From Takakia lepidozioides (Eukaryota > Streptophyta > Takakiopsida > Takakiales > Takakiaceae), in the NCBI GenBank assembly GCA_030704615.1, contig CM060731.1, positions 3,970,001-4,030,000 on the forward strand: a DNA stretch of 60,000 bases. Direction: 5' to 3'. Below, piece after piece: positions 32,582-44,076 of this stretch (positions within the stretch are counted from its first letter, which is position 1; each line of letters begins with the position of its first letter). The notes under the pieces were generated by a model. The model was not told the DNA's origin. It ran no database searches and saw only the letters and a list, made by a program, of their open reading frames with translations. The translations under genes were made by a program, and so were the position numbers.

Positions 32582-34303
32582 TTAGCTCCTCAGTCTTGCA
32601 AAGCCACTCTGCCGCAACCATGCTTGGCATACATCGCCATGAGTTCTGCAACCACCAAGCAAGGCCCTCCACACCCCAGCATCTGGTTTGACTGGCATTT
32701 TGTTGATGAATTCCTGTGCCTCATCCAATTGCCCTGCACGACCAAGAATGTCTACCATGCAGCCAAAGTGCTCCACTGTAGAAATGAGGCCATGATCTCG
32801 ACACATGGAATCAAGGTAATGACGGCCTTCATCCACTAGACCAACATGGCTACATGCAGAGAGAAGGGATATGAAGGTGATACCATTTGGCTTCAAGCCT
32901 TCCTGTTTCATTTGCTCAAATAGGTGCAGGGCTTCCCTACCACACCCATGCTGGGCGCATCCAGCAATCATGCCATTCCATGAGACCAAATCTCGCTTGG
33001 TCATGTTGTCAAAGACATGATGTGCATCTTTCATGCATCCACATTTGGCATACATGTCAACAAGGGCATTCTCCAGAATGATATCTGGTACAATCCCAGC
33101 TTTGCTCATGTCAGCATGAACGTGCTTGCCCTTCTCCAGGGCTCCTAGGCTGGCACATGCATTGAGTACACACGTAAACGTGACCCTGTCCGGTGTAATC
33201 CCCTCCCGCTGCATTTGCTCATACATCTCAAAAGCATCCTTAGCAGACCCATGCTGCCCATATCCTGTAATCATTGCACTCCAAGAGACCACATCTCGTT
33301 TAGTCATACGATTGAACACTTGGCGCGCATCCTTCATGCTCCCACATTTGGCATACATGTCAACAAGGGAATTCTCGAGAATGAGGTGTTGGACAATCCC
33401 ACTCTTGCTAATGTCAGCATGGACCCGTTTGCCCTGTTCAAAGGCTCCTAGATGGGCACATGCATTGAGAATGCAAGTGAATGTTACGCTGTCGGGCTTC
33501 ACTCCTTCCTGTTGCATTTGTTCATAGATCTCGAGTGCCTCCCTACCACACCCATGCTGAGCATATCCTGCGGCCATGGCATTCCATGAAACCACATCTC
33601 GTTGAGCCATATTGTCAAATACTTGACGCGCATCCTTCATGCTCCCACATTTGGCATACATGTCAGCAAGAGCAGTCTCCAGAATCATGTCAAGTGTAAT
33701 TTCAGCTTTGATGATGTCCACATGGACCTGTTTGCCCATTTCCAGGGCTCTTAGGCTGGCACATGCATTAAGAAGGCAGATGAATGTGACCCTGTCGGGC
33801 GTCACCCCTTCCTGTTGCATGTGATTAAAGATCTTAAAAGCTTCCCTACCACACCCATGCTTGGTATATCCTGTTATCATTATATTCCAACTGAACACAT
33901 CTCGATCAGTCATCTTGTCAAACACTTGGCGTGCTTCCAGCACACTACCGCACTTGGCATACATGTTGACAAGCGTGTTGAATAGGAAAGTGTTTGGTTT
34001 GAATCCACTTTGGACCATGTGAGCGTGCACCTGCTTTCCCTTTGCAAGATCTTTCATGTTGATGCACTCTTGCAAGATACGGGCATAAGTGTTGGAGTCC
34101 GCCCTTATGCCGTGTTGGTTTAAAATGTGCAGCACATGTTTCGGTTGTGTGGACTTACATAATGTCCTCACACCTCCAGAAGTGACAGAAGAGTTCTTGT
34201 TGACTCCATCTGGTCCTCTTTCAGTAGTAGTGGTGCTGGCAGTACTTTTCCTGGCTTCAGTCTGGTGTCCAATTAACAATTGTGCCTGTAACAGCCCTGC
34301 CAT
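32582..34303 (-). CDS. PLS-class pentatricopeptide repeat protein with truncated E domain
   Basis: A single open frame of 573 residues with no intron. PLS proteins bind organellar RNA in plastids or mitochondria, commonly for C-to-U editing. About 14 motifs run from residue 70 to 540 in L-S-P order, with helices such as TLVNMYAKCGSVLEARQVF, SWNAMAAGYAQHGCGREALE and ITFISLLSACSHVGLVDEG. An L2/S2 pair (HFGCMVDILGRAGQLDEAQE) and the start of E1 (GVWRALLGGCRTHGDV) follow. The frame then leaves the family (CQAWLRQSGF...) and stops, with no full E1/E2 or DYW domain. The first 50 residues are Ser/Thr-rich and could be an organelle presequence. The start ATG at 34303 follows a possible acceptor. The missing tail may mean loss, or reliance on a partner DYW protein. 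Confidence 0.85.
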   Translation of the reverse strand: MAGLLQAQLLIGHQTEARKSTASTTTTERGPDGVNKNSSVTSGGVRTLCKSTQPKHVLHILNQHGIRADSNTYARILQECINMKDLAKGKQVHAHMVQSGFKPNTFLFNTLVNMYAKCGSVLEARQVFDKMTDRDVFSWNIMITGYTKHGCGREAFKIFNHMQQEGVTPDRVTFICLLNACASLRALEMGKQVHVDIIKAEITLDMILETALADMYAKCGSMKDARQVFDNMAQRDVVSWNAMAAGYAQHGCGREALEIYEQMQQEGVKPDSVTFTCILNACAHLGAFEQGKRVHADISKSGIVQHLILENSLVDMYAKCGSMKDARQVFNRMTKRDVVSWSAMITGYGQHGSAKDAFEMYEQMQREGITPDRVTFTCVLNACASLGALEKGKHVHADMSKAGIVPDIILENALVDMYAKCGCMKDAHHVFDNMTKRDLVSWNGMIAGCAQHGCGREALHLFEQMKQEGLKPNGITFISLLSACSHVGLVDEGRHYLDSMCRDHGLISTVEHFGCMVDILGRAGQLDEAQEFINKMPVKPDAGVWRALLGGCRTHGDVCQAWLRQSGFARLRS

Positions 34304-35620
34304 CCTGCATGACTCTCAGTTACGAATGCTTTACACTCAACTCATAACAAATCTCAAAGCTCCTTGATCTTTCAAAGAAAGATAGCTTCATGATGCATAT
34401 AACAGGGTTATTAACCTACTGAAATCATTTTCTTGAGAATAATCTGCACTTGTTTTTGTGGAATCATTGACACAACAATACTATATTATTGTTGGCCTGG
34501 AACTCGATGTTGTAGATCAATATTAATAACCACCAACAGTTTTGTGCTCCACCTTGTATCATTGCAGCTAGTTTGGTTTTCACCCAAGGAGGGTTTGACC
34601 AACCCTCAAAACAATTACCTCATTTGTGAGTTTATGTCTGACGTCTGGGAATCTTGGAATTCTCTGTGAAAACGATACTGCACAGCTGAGCAGCGAGAGC
34701 TCTAACAGCATAATTACCAGGCTACAACCAGTGAGCTTCTGCAGAAGCATTGCTTCATGCCACAATTTTGCACAAACTAACTCACAATGTTTGTTCATTA
34801 ATAGTTGACTGATCCAACAATAAGAACCACTAGGGAGGGTACAACAGCGGAGATCTTAATTGTCATCTGTTGTAGTACCTGAAACTATAGTAGAGTCCAC
34901 AAGAAAAAACATCAGGCCCACTCAGGAAGATCAGTGAAACTAGGCCACATTTGACATGCCTCACCTTTTTTAGTCCTGTTGTCCCATCTTGTCAAGGATC
35001 TGACATAAACTCTTGCCAAAGCTGTTCCAAGCTTATTGCATGACCTGCATGCAAACAGCACTGTAAAATAGGTCTTAGGTAGTTCTTGACAGCACAATTT
35101 TGATTGACAAACTTCTTTCTCATAGGGTCTCTCTCTCACACACACAAGCATGAGTGGCACTATAATCAGAGCCACATGTCTCATCTGTATCAGATTGGGG
35201 ACTAGAACAGTGGTGCTGAGGTCAACTGTGTTTCTAGCATGAAGTCTAGACCAACCCTTACATACACTGGAATCCTCCTACTGGGCAAGCGCTAGGTCAT
35301 TTCTAGGCTGAGCTCTCACATGCTGATGGCAGAAATCCCATCTGGCTTACCCAAGGCCAGCCAGAAGGGGGACAGATATCCCAACTATGGCCTCGAGGAT
35401 GCATCACACCAGCATTCCCGTTCGAGTAGTCACTAGGTACATCCATCTGAGCCTCAGAGAAAGCCTAGGGGATATTTCAACAATAGCATAGTACCGCACA
35501 GGGGCTATGGCTGCAAGCAAGCAGAGAAAGGAGTCCCTCAGTCTCAAGAAGATAAATATACGATAAGTTTCAAGGAGTTACGAATATACTGGAGGAGCTG
35601 ATGGACGGAGTACAACATTG
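34304..35620. promoter_or_regulatory. Upstream region of the PPR gene
   Basis: The first roughly 450 bp (to about 34760) share with 30014-30480 the order of 'ggcctg..actc(c)gatgttgta', 'ttttgtgct' and 'tctgtgaaaacgat/tctgtgaggaccac', showing common descent of the two promoters. No TATA box can be assigned. The rest has no recognisable feature. Confidence 0.4.
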
Positions 35621-35760
35621 TCAATTACACACACGTTCTTCTACCACCCTTGTATGACATGCTCTGCATTTGGTGTAGGGCAAGGACAGCGTAGAGTATC
35701 GCTGCAACTCACACAGCTTAGAGACCCCATTTTCATACACAAAGTATTGCATGGCCATAC

Positions 35761-35973
35761 CTTTCTTCAGTTCCCCTGAGGACCAGAGAGGCATCGCTTG
35801 CGAGGGTGTTGAGCCCTGGATTGCCAACGACGCGAATTTCAGCTCCACGGCCTGGTCCCTCAATCTGCTGCATAGTGTGAAACTTCCCGTCCATTCACCG
35901 CAAAGAAAACACAGGGTCTTGGGTATGACATCTCCCAGCGCGCGCAAGAGAGCGCCGGTGCATGCTTCCATCC
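35761..35973 (-). other. Exon-like module, copy B
   Basis: Bounded on the - strand by an acceptor (CTTCTGCAG, 35982-35974) and a donor (AAAG|GTATGG, 35761/35760). ATG at 35971 is two bases into it. The frame (70 codons plus 1 base) reads ALLRALGDVIPKTLCFLCGE, then LCSRLRDQAVELKFAS and QAMPL. Copy C gives ALLRPLGEPIPKALSSLCGE, SCSRLMGRNVELKWAP and RAMPD. It is upstream of the intact PPR gene on the same strand. It could be a first coding exon, but the phase-1 end does not join the PPR ATG frame at the acceptor I see there. Confidence 0.55.
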
Positions 35974-36543
35974 CTGCAGAAGGAGGAAGGGATCACTGCA
36001 CTATCATACTTGCAACTGCTCAAAGTACCACGACTCCAATTTGAATTAGCGGGGAAACAGGGTAATGTTTCCCTCTCCTATGATCTCAATGCCGCCACTA
36101 TGATAATCGATATCAGCAAGGCTTTCCTTGTGCCTGATCCTTGAATACGCTGGTCTTCATATTTCGCCCTCGTCCAACAATCGTACCATTTCCATTCTAG
36201 TCCTTGTTTGATTCTTCAAAGCATCCAAAACCCACGAGGCATCCGGACGCCGAAAACCCCATCCGATCTTTCCACAGATGTTTCTAGCACGCAGATGTTG
36301 AGAATCTATCCAAGCGTCTTGAGACTTGGCTGTGCCCTGCCGGTGCCGGACGGGTTCCGGCTGTGACCGGGAACTGGACGTACCAGTAAGAAATGTGCAT
36401 GAAACACTTGGTTAGAGGAGAACAGCAGCCGCAGTGACAGATTGTGAGAGGGAGGAGACTTTCCAAATCTCGGGCCCTTTCTCTCTTACAATCGTTTGGA
36501 GCAATATCTGTCTGTGAGAAAAATCTGTTTGTGACAAGAAGCT

Positions 36544-39170
36544 ATGGATGCCCTGGCCAGGCTGCTAGTGTCGCCCACCTCGTCTTTGGGTTCAGCAGCC
36601 TTCTCGGCTCAAAGGCCCAGGTCTCAGGTCTTGGTTGCTCATAGATCTGGATCTCAGATTTTCTCTATACAAAAGCCAGGGTCTCCGATTCTGTGTGTAC
36701 AAAAGACTAGTTCTTCAACGCTCTCTGCTCATAGAACCAGGTCGCAGGTTTGCCATGGCAAGCTGCCCATTGTTGCTGCAAGTGCACATCACCATACAAG
36801 CCGAGAATGTGTGCCAAAGTTTCTCGTGTGCCCACATTCGTGCTCCCTGCATTCGTTTCCCCCCTTGCCGTCTCTCCGGTCTGCCTTCAATGCCAACTTG
36901 ACTTCAGTTCCTGATTTGTCAGAAAGTCAACCACTTGGAGAGTACATATACATGCAAAGATTGGAAGCTTCAACTTTAAGCTGCAATCTCGATCATGGAG
37001 TGATCTAAAGTGCAATACGAATTATTCACACATTTTTTTCCATTACAAAGGGGCTCCTGCTCCAATTGTTCAAGCCCAAAACACAACAATTATGCATGCA
37101 CCCTCCGGAATGAGTGAACGCATGCATTTCGGAGAGCGAGGCCCCCTGGCTCCCTTGAATTTTACACAAAGGGTTAAAGGTTCTATATCATGTGGCATCT
37201 TTCTCTCTGAGAGTCTCTCTGAGATAGAAAGAAGCCACGCTCGCGCACAGGGCTGCCCCGAGTATTGATTGAAGGGCAGTCATTGACATCAAGCCTGCAA
37301 TCTAGCTAGAGATCATGTTGCAGTTTTCTAAAACAGTTTGTAATTGCAATATGAGTAGCAATACAGGGACACTGGAGAGAAGGCATAAAAACACAACTAA
37401 AATTATTACCCCACGTAGGAATAGGCACCTTACTGGCCCTTCTGTCCTGTGCAGGATCAGCACCAGAAGGCCCAGAGGTCTATGGGGCCCAGTAGAGAGA
37501 GAGAGAGGGTGTGTGTGTGTGTGTGTTTGTGTACGCCATTTGAATTCATGAACCCAAGGTCTGAGCTTACCAGTAAAGACTGTACACAGGTTTGCATCTT
37601 CATCGCTGGTGATGACTCCTCTTCTGGGCGTGCAAGGCACCGAGAAACATGGCTCTTTAATCAAAGGTGGTGGGGCTCTGGGCACCATCTGTGGTGCAGC
37701 TGTGCGTGCATGTATCTGCAATGAGACTCTCCGATGGATCTTCGTGGCAGCAGCGACGTAAGCATTTTTCCTCCAAGTACTTCGACTCGTTTTACTTCCC
37801 ACACTGACGGGGTGAATGAAAAGTGGGTGATGGGACTGAAGGCCAGGATAGCCCAGCTGCGCCAAGGGAGATCCTTGGGAAGATTTACTAAAAATAAACA
37901 TCTGCTTTTTCCATACATGCTTCAGTTGATTCCAGGGTAAAAATCTCTGATGCGAACTATGGGAGAGGGTGCAGGCTACTATTTTTGGTGAAAGATACCG
38001 GTGTGCACAAAGCATTTCTAGTGCCCCTTCTTGCCTTGGAGCTTCCCCGAGACATTTTTCTTTGGATGCGGTAATATCAGTATCAAAATCACAGAGTCTG
38101 CATTTTGCCACCAAGTTTTCTACTGGAGAAGAAGTCCCTTTTCTGGATCTTGCCAATAATTGAGTCACATGAGCTTAAATTCAAGGAAGCTCATCATTTC
38201 AAGATTTTCATCAGGGGAGACTGCAGGCAGGGACACAGAAATGTTGAGGCACTCGCTACTTGAGAATAAGATGGGGGTGAGAGGGGAGCGGTGATAGCGG
38301 GCACTCTCTATTTGAAGAGAGAGAGAGATAGAGATCTACTTAAAAGCACTTAACGGAGTTACAGAAGGAGATCTGCTAGATAACTGAGGCGATGTTTATT
38401 GTAACTTACGTGTGTGGTTTGCAGAGGAAATTGCGGTCTATGGGCTGCATTCTCGGGTCTTTTCGTACGCCTTTTCAACTTCATTCCAGGTAGAGTATGC
38501 CACAAATCTTTGGCTACCGTTTGCATTAAACACTCACAGCCCCTGATATTACAGTGCACACATGCACGTAATATTGACAAGGCATACATGGAGGGTGGTG
38601 AGGGAACAGAGGAGCTAGCGGAGCTGGAGCTACCACTGAATCTTCTCCTGCTCGTTATCGTTGCTCCTATTCAGGCCATGAAAATCAGGCATGGACTGTA
38701 CCTGGCATGAAATGTATTCTTACATCTCGTTCTCCCCTCCAGCACTGATATCTTTTACACATGAGCTCCATACTCTTGCATGCTTGAAACCCACAAAATA
38801 CAAGACTAAGGATCAATACATCTCTAGACATCTCTACATCTCTAGATCTCTCTAGATAGATAGAAAAATCCCCACAAATGAGCGTCCCAAGAGTTGGTAC
38901 GCCAGGCGGGCTTGTAATCTAAGAAGTTTGAGTCGGTTCTAGTTATGCACGGTTGGCAACAGACATTCTAATGACAAGGCACCTGCATGCTTCAGAGGAA
39001 CGCCTCTGGCGGCGATGGTGTCACTCGTGATGGCCGGTATTCTGGCATACCAGCACTTCTCATGGTCCGGGAGCATCAAAAGATCTTGTCAACAAGGGAT
39101 CGTCCTGGCGAGCATGTCCATTCTTGTCCTCCTGGGAATCCCAATTGTGTTCTTTATGCGCAGGTTGTAG
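36544..39170 (+). CDS. COR413-type chloroplast inner-envelope membrane protein (6 exons)
   Basis: Cold-regulated 413 inner-membrane proteins are small multi-span plastid envelope proteins linked to cold tolerance. Exons: 36544-about 36740, 37590-37757, 37847-37936, 38425-38489, 38619-38688, 38996-39170, giving about 254 residues. Family landmarks: NETLRWIFVAAAT, NKHLLFPYMLQLIP, GNCGLWAAFSGLFVRLFNF, ELELPLNLLLLVIVAP, QAMKIRGT and GILAYQHFSWSGSIKRSCQQ with the final hydrophobic helix ending FFMRRL. All joins keep frame. The intron after 38688 begins GC (AG|GCATGG), the only non-GT donor used. The first exon encodes a Ser/Arg-rich transit peptide carrying a 10-residue tandem repeat. Its donor at 36740 fits the phase, but another at 36939 would fit too. 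Converges on the TDM1-like gene. Confidence 0.85.
37490..37532 (+). repeat. Compound (GA)n(GT)n microsatellite in COR413 intron 1
   Basis: A pure GA run passes directly into a GT run. Reading it on the - strand creates a long spurious frame (THTHTHTHPLSLS). Confidence 0.9.
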
Positions 39171-40026
39171 ATATATATGGCTCGGAGTGCTATCTCACCT
39201 GTACATAATCCTTTGTTGAAGTCTCCCGCAGCCTCCAGTCTGTCTACTCAGTAAACCTGAATTAATGTTACTAGTAGAGAGCGAGAGTTTGCATGTGTGT
39301 GGGTGGCTGGAAAGATCATAGTGGGTAGGATACGTGATCTAGGAAAGAATCAGCCATCCACAACCAGCACCAGCTCGGAGCTGATCAGCTTGCTCGATTC
39401 GGACATCGAATATGCTCATGGAGACGTCCGAATCATTGGTCGGAGGACATTGCAAACGATCACTGCTGATGGCGATGTCACCAAAGAACTAGAAGGATTA
39501 TGTTTTGGAGTGAAAGGGATAGACGGGACTGATCCGGATGCCGATGCTTTATGTTTCGTCAGATTTTGAAAAGCCATGAATTGAAGGCAACTCATTTCAT
39601 CATTGATTATTTTCCCAACTTCAAATCCTATGCGCAGTAGCTCAGAGCTTGTTTGTTTCATGAATCTACCCACACTGCATACATGCATACCTGGAAATGT
39701 GAGATATGTATTCAGAACTGTGATGGAACACCAGACGAGTAGAAATCTGGCACCTTTTTTACAAGACTTCGTGATCCAAGGGACATCCACTACCAACGCT
39801 GAAGAAAGTTTAATGAACTTCATCTGCATCCGTTGTGAGCCCTGGAGTTTTAGTCGGGCTCCCAATCCTTGGGAGGGGAGCGATATTCCGAAGAAGAGGA
39901 CGAAGAAGAGCACCTGGTGCAGAGGAAATTGCCTTTGCCCTGGAAGTGGAGTCGAAGTGAGATGACCAAAGCCTACGCGTGGAAGAGCCTAGACTGCAGT
40001 ACATATGGCGGACTGCTATGGATCTC
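39171..40026. other. Convergent 3' flanks of the COR413 and TDM1-like genes
   Basis: Two moderate frames exist (39297-39569 + and 39913-39416 -), overlapping in antisense. Neither has a family match. The + frame has a fairly acidic, gene-like composition (SELISLLDSDIEYAHGDV) and could be a decayed exon. The region must also contain both 3' UTRs. Confidence 0.35.
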
Positions 40027-43000
40027 TCAGGTTAGGGGGCTGCCAGAGAGCGTTATTTCCTGAAACACTCTCAGCCTGCGCTGCCGCTTTGTCTCCGTCT
40101 CTGTAACACAAGCATCCCTAGGGGAGTTCAATTCCTCCTCATCATCAGGGCACCCCTCGGACACAGCTTCAGATTCAGTTGAGGCATCTGAAAGCACACC
40201 ACCCACATACCCGAAGTCTGGATCTCCTGCCAGGCTATGGGTGAATCCCAGGGATCCCCAGGGACTAACAGGCTTTTCTTTCACAGGGCCAAGAGTCCGA
40301 AATGGCTTGCCGGCTAAGGCCCCACTATCGTGCAAAGGAGATAGCCCCTCACTGCATGGTGGCTGCGGTTGCTCCTCAAGTACAAGAGATACTTCAACGG
40401 GAGGTGTATCAAATAATTCAAGAGACAGGGATCGCCGGGAGTTCGGTCGGTTTTCGTCATAATCCCCACCTTGATTCCATTCATTGGCCATAGCTGCACG
40501 ATTTGATCAAAGTGAACAATAAGCTTTCTTAGAGGCAATTAGTGTACATGATTACTTAATGCACAGGAAGTTCTCTCTAACGTCAAGACTTAAGAGCTGT
40601 CTGAAGTTCAGAAAGATAGTAGAAAAAGACACATACAGAGGTGCTCAGCAGATACCATCATACGCACTCCTTTGTTTTTGAACGAAGACACTTCTGATAA
40701 AGACTAAATGCAACCTGCATTGAATCAATGGTAATATGTTGTACCTGCCAAGTTCTTGAAAGTTTTTGTCCACCTACCGCTGGATTGCTTGGCAACACCC
40801 ACCTCCCCGGGCCCTCCGACAGGACCACTGCTGTTGGACCCATTGCGAAGCTCATTAGTCCGATCAAAAGTGAGAGGCAGGCGGTCACCCAAGCTCCTTC
40901 CACCGGCAGTCTTTTGGTAGGTGTCATCATGGATGGGATCACTCAGCTGCTGGTGGTCCTCATGAGGCATGGTGGCAGGAAGGTTGGAATGTTGCGCTGT
41001 AGGACTGAGTATCCGTTTGCTTTGGCAAGGTGCCTCACTTCTTACTGGCGAGTTATCAAGAGGGGCATTCCAGGGGTGTGCATGGGGAAGAGATGGAGAG
41101 TTTAAAGAGTTCTCTGCAACAGGGACACTCTCCAGCTGCTGCCAAAGAGTTTCGGCTTGCCGTTGCATTTGCACGGCCCAAGTGTAATCCTGTTCATCAC
41201 CCTGCAGGGATCCCTGAATATTATAGTCTGTGATTTTGTGAGTTGTCACAGAGGTGACCCCATCATCAACCCCTGCCAGGCCAAATGTCTGGAGCTGCCC
41301 TCCTTGAGCATTTTCGTCAGTCATGGCGTCATCATCTTCATCATCCTCCCCCTCCAAGCCAAATGTCTGGAGCTGCCATACCTGAGATTGATTGATTTTC
41401 TCCAGAGATTGCATCAATGCTTGTTCGAGTTGTTCATTTCCAGCTGCCACATCAGGGGCTGTACAAGTAGGTGATGTCGATGAAATGAAACTGGGACCAA
41501 AGCCAGCAGTTGCTAGAAGTGCACCAGACATGCAAGGATCAATGAATTGAGTGAAATCTTGCTCCAGCTGGATACGGGCAGACCGCCGGGGTTGGCGGGG
41601 AACTGCTGGCTGGGGTTGCAAATTAGACGAATGCTGCAACCTAGAAACGCCTGAATTTGATCCAGGAACCACACAGTTGCTCACATTTTGGGAGAGGTTC
41701 TCCCAAGCCTGGGTCCCCATGTATGCTTCAAGCTCAACTAGCAGTTCTTGGGCACGTTCATAGGATTTTAGGTGAGAGTCAGAGGCCAAGCGAGCGTCTG
41801 TGCATCCAGGAGTTACTCTCTGAAGAATGACTTTGGCCTCTTCCAGGTGCCCTTGTTTCATCAAACAGATCCCCAAGTTGCACACCTTGTTGTTGTCAGG
41901 CTCAATTGATAATGCCTTCCTGTTTTCCCACAAGCGAAAATTATTGGCCACTTAGCTTTGGTCCATATTGCAGAACTCTAAGAACGGTAGAATATAACAA
42001 TGTGTTATTGGACGATCCAGCTGGTTGGATATTGGAGCCACATAACAGAAATTAAGGTGGAGGTGATGAGGACCAATGAATAGATCTTACCTATACACTG
42101 CCTCTGCAGCAATGAAGTTTGATTGCTGCATATATGCCCATCCCAAATTGCCCTGCAGTATTTTTGCCAAACGAGCTCATCATCAGAGATTTCACTTTTC
42201 AGTCAAGAATGGATTTTCGAATTGATGCAACTTCCAAATACAATGTACTTATAGGATTCCCACTACTGTTACTGAGCACTCATGGGAACAGAACCACATC
42301 AAAGCCCAAGAACTAAACCTGGCCACTCCGCAATCTCTGCTTGCATGTACAATATTGGAAAGAAATTGTGGCATTCTGAAGTGCAACCCCAGAAGTGCTA
42401 ATAAACTTGCAACGTACCAAAAGACGAGTAGCTTCCTGCTCGATTGACACCTGAAACTTCTTGCCCTGAGAGCGTGCAGTTTTGGTGTGCTTGCCATTGA
42501 AGGCCATGCCCTGATGAATGAGATGCAGCTTGTGCTTCAGAAGCGCGATCTGATCATCCAGTCTTCCACATCTCTGGAGCATATATGTGCCCACCCGTGA
42601 GTCTTATCTGACGGAGTGTCTAGGCTAGCACATGATCTAATGGTCATCAGAAAGATTTGAAAACATCAGACTTTTACTTTTCGTCTGTCTTCTCTCTTTC
42701 TGTTCTCTTTCTCACTGCCTCTGTCATTGGACAGTCTGGGAGTCCTGTGTGCTCAAGATAAAGCATGCAATCAACACTCCAACTGCCCACATTAAAAAAC
42801 TTGCCACAATGCATGAAACCTATAAATTGTGAGCTGTGTCTTATCTCTGTCTCTATTTTTCTTGAGATTACAGACATTGGCAGCTTACACAACAAGTGCA
42901 CCATGACATGGGCATACCTTAAAGAGATCAAGTAAAACATTATCAAGTGACTCCTGGGCCTGGTCTGAGCAGCGGCTGCGAAGTGACTTGATGGCTTCAA

Positions 43001-44076
43001 TTGCCTCATTTGGCCTATTCTGCTGCTTCATTACAATTGCCATGTCCTTAAGTGCACTGTCAACACGGTCTCCTGCATTGATAGCTGCCCAGAACAGGGC
43101 TACTGCACGGTCGGGGTCTTTGTCTACAAGCTGTAAAGAGCAGATGATTCAATAGTTCAATTAATTCTTGAATATGCATGCTGGGCCCTACCTTTTCTTC
43201 ACCAACAAAACCCTAGAGATTGATGCCAGAATCTGAGACAAAGCAGAAGGGAGATCTATATATTGCAAACCATGAAGTACAATTCCAAAACATTGACTGG
43301 ATACGTGCTAGCCCAGAATTTCCACTGAACAGAAGCAGACTGTTGGCCTTCTAGAAAAAGAGTCTTTCTTTGCACAAGAACCAAAACTTCTAGAGGTCCT
43401 TATTGTAGATTGGCCATAGAGAAAGGCACACTTTTGGATCACAGGACTCGTGTGTGCGGCTCTATCCAGATGGTTTATCACTCGCTGTGAGATTCTCAAT
43501 GGACCAAATATGCCAACCTTTAAAGGTAGCCAAAGCCAGCTTATTGCTGGCTTTATGATATGCCTTTACAAACAAGCCAAGTCTGCCTCAGACCATTTGG
43601 CTACAACTGCTCAATTTCACTGACATGGATTAGTCAAGTTATCAGCATTCATACCAAAATTCGTCTTTCAGAATTGAGAGTGGTTACATCATCACAACTT
43701 TTAGTTTTCACATAATCTGAACGACATAAACTTCATATACAATTCATATGGTATTCTTGAGAGTTATTGGGAAAATTGAGATGAAGGCAAGGGAGCCTAC
43801 AAAAACAAGTGAGACAAATAAATCTGGCTTTTTGCACCCCAATTCCATCAAACAAAATTTACAGACCTGAACATGCTTGGCTTTCACATATGGCGTGTTG
43901 CCCACAGGCACTTTGTACACCACGTGAAATGAATCTTCCTTGGAAGGAGATCTCGTAGTCATCGGTTTCACTGGGGTGGAGGGTGCTGATTTTGACATTC
44001 TCTGGCCGTACGGAATTTGACCAGGAGGTACAGACAATTGGTCGTTCCACATTGTTGCACCTAGCTTCCTGATCAT
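40027..44076 (-). CDS. POLLENLESS3/TDM1 (MS5)-like TPR protein with long C-terminal extension (6 exons)
   Basis: The family includes Arabidopsis MS5/TDM1, needed for exit from meiosis II, and the related SDI sulfur-response proteins. Exons, 5' to 3': 44076-43867, 43130-42918, 42573-42418, 42152-42091, 41919-40745, 40493-40027, all GT-AG and in frame (760 residues). Residues 50-260 carry the conserved TPR core: FHVVYKVPVGNTPYVKAKHV, LFWAAINAGDRVDSALKDMA, IVMKQQNRPNEAIEAIKSLR, RCGRLDDQIALLKHKL, GKKFQVSIEQEATRLLGNLG and NNKVCNLGICLMKQG. The remaining 500 residues are low-complexity and acidic, with a twice-repeated QLQTFGL box (about 410-450) and a basic end (KRQRRLRVFQEITL). Known members are much shorter. 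An ATG eight codons in (44052) is an alternative start. MS5/TDM1 and SDI branches cannot be separated here. Confidence 0.92.

Noticed and set aside
37302-38168. 288-codon open frame on the - strand
   Set aside because: It runs antisense through exons 2 and 3 of the COR413 gene and through the GA/GT microsatellite, has no domain, and its composition follows the opposite strand. Judged a chance frame.
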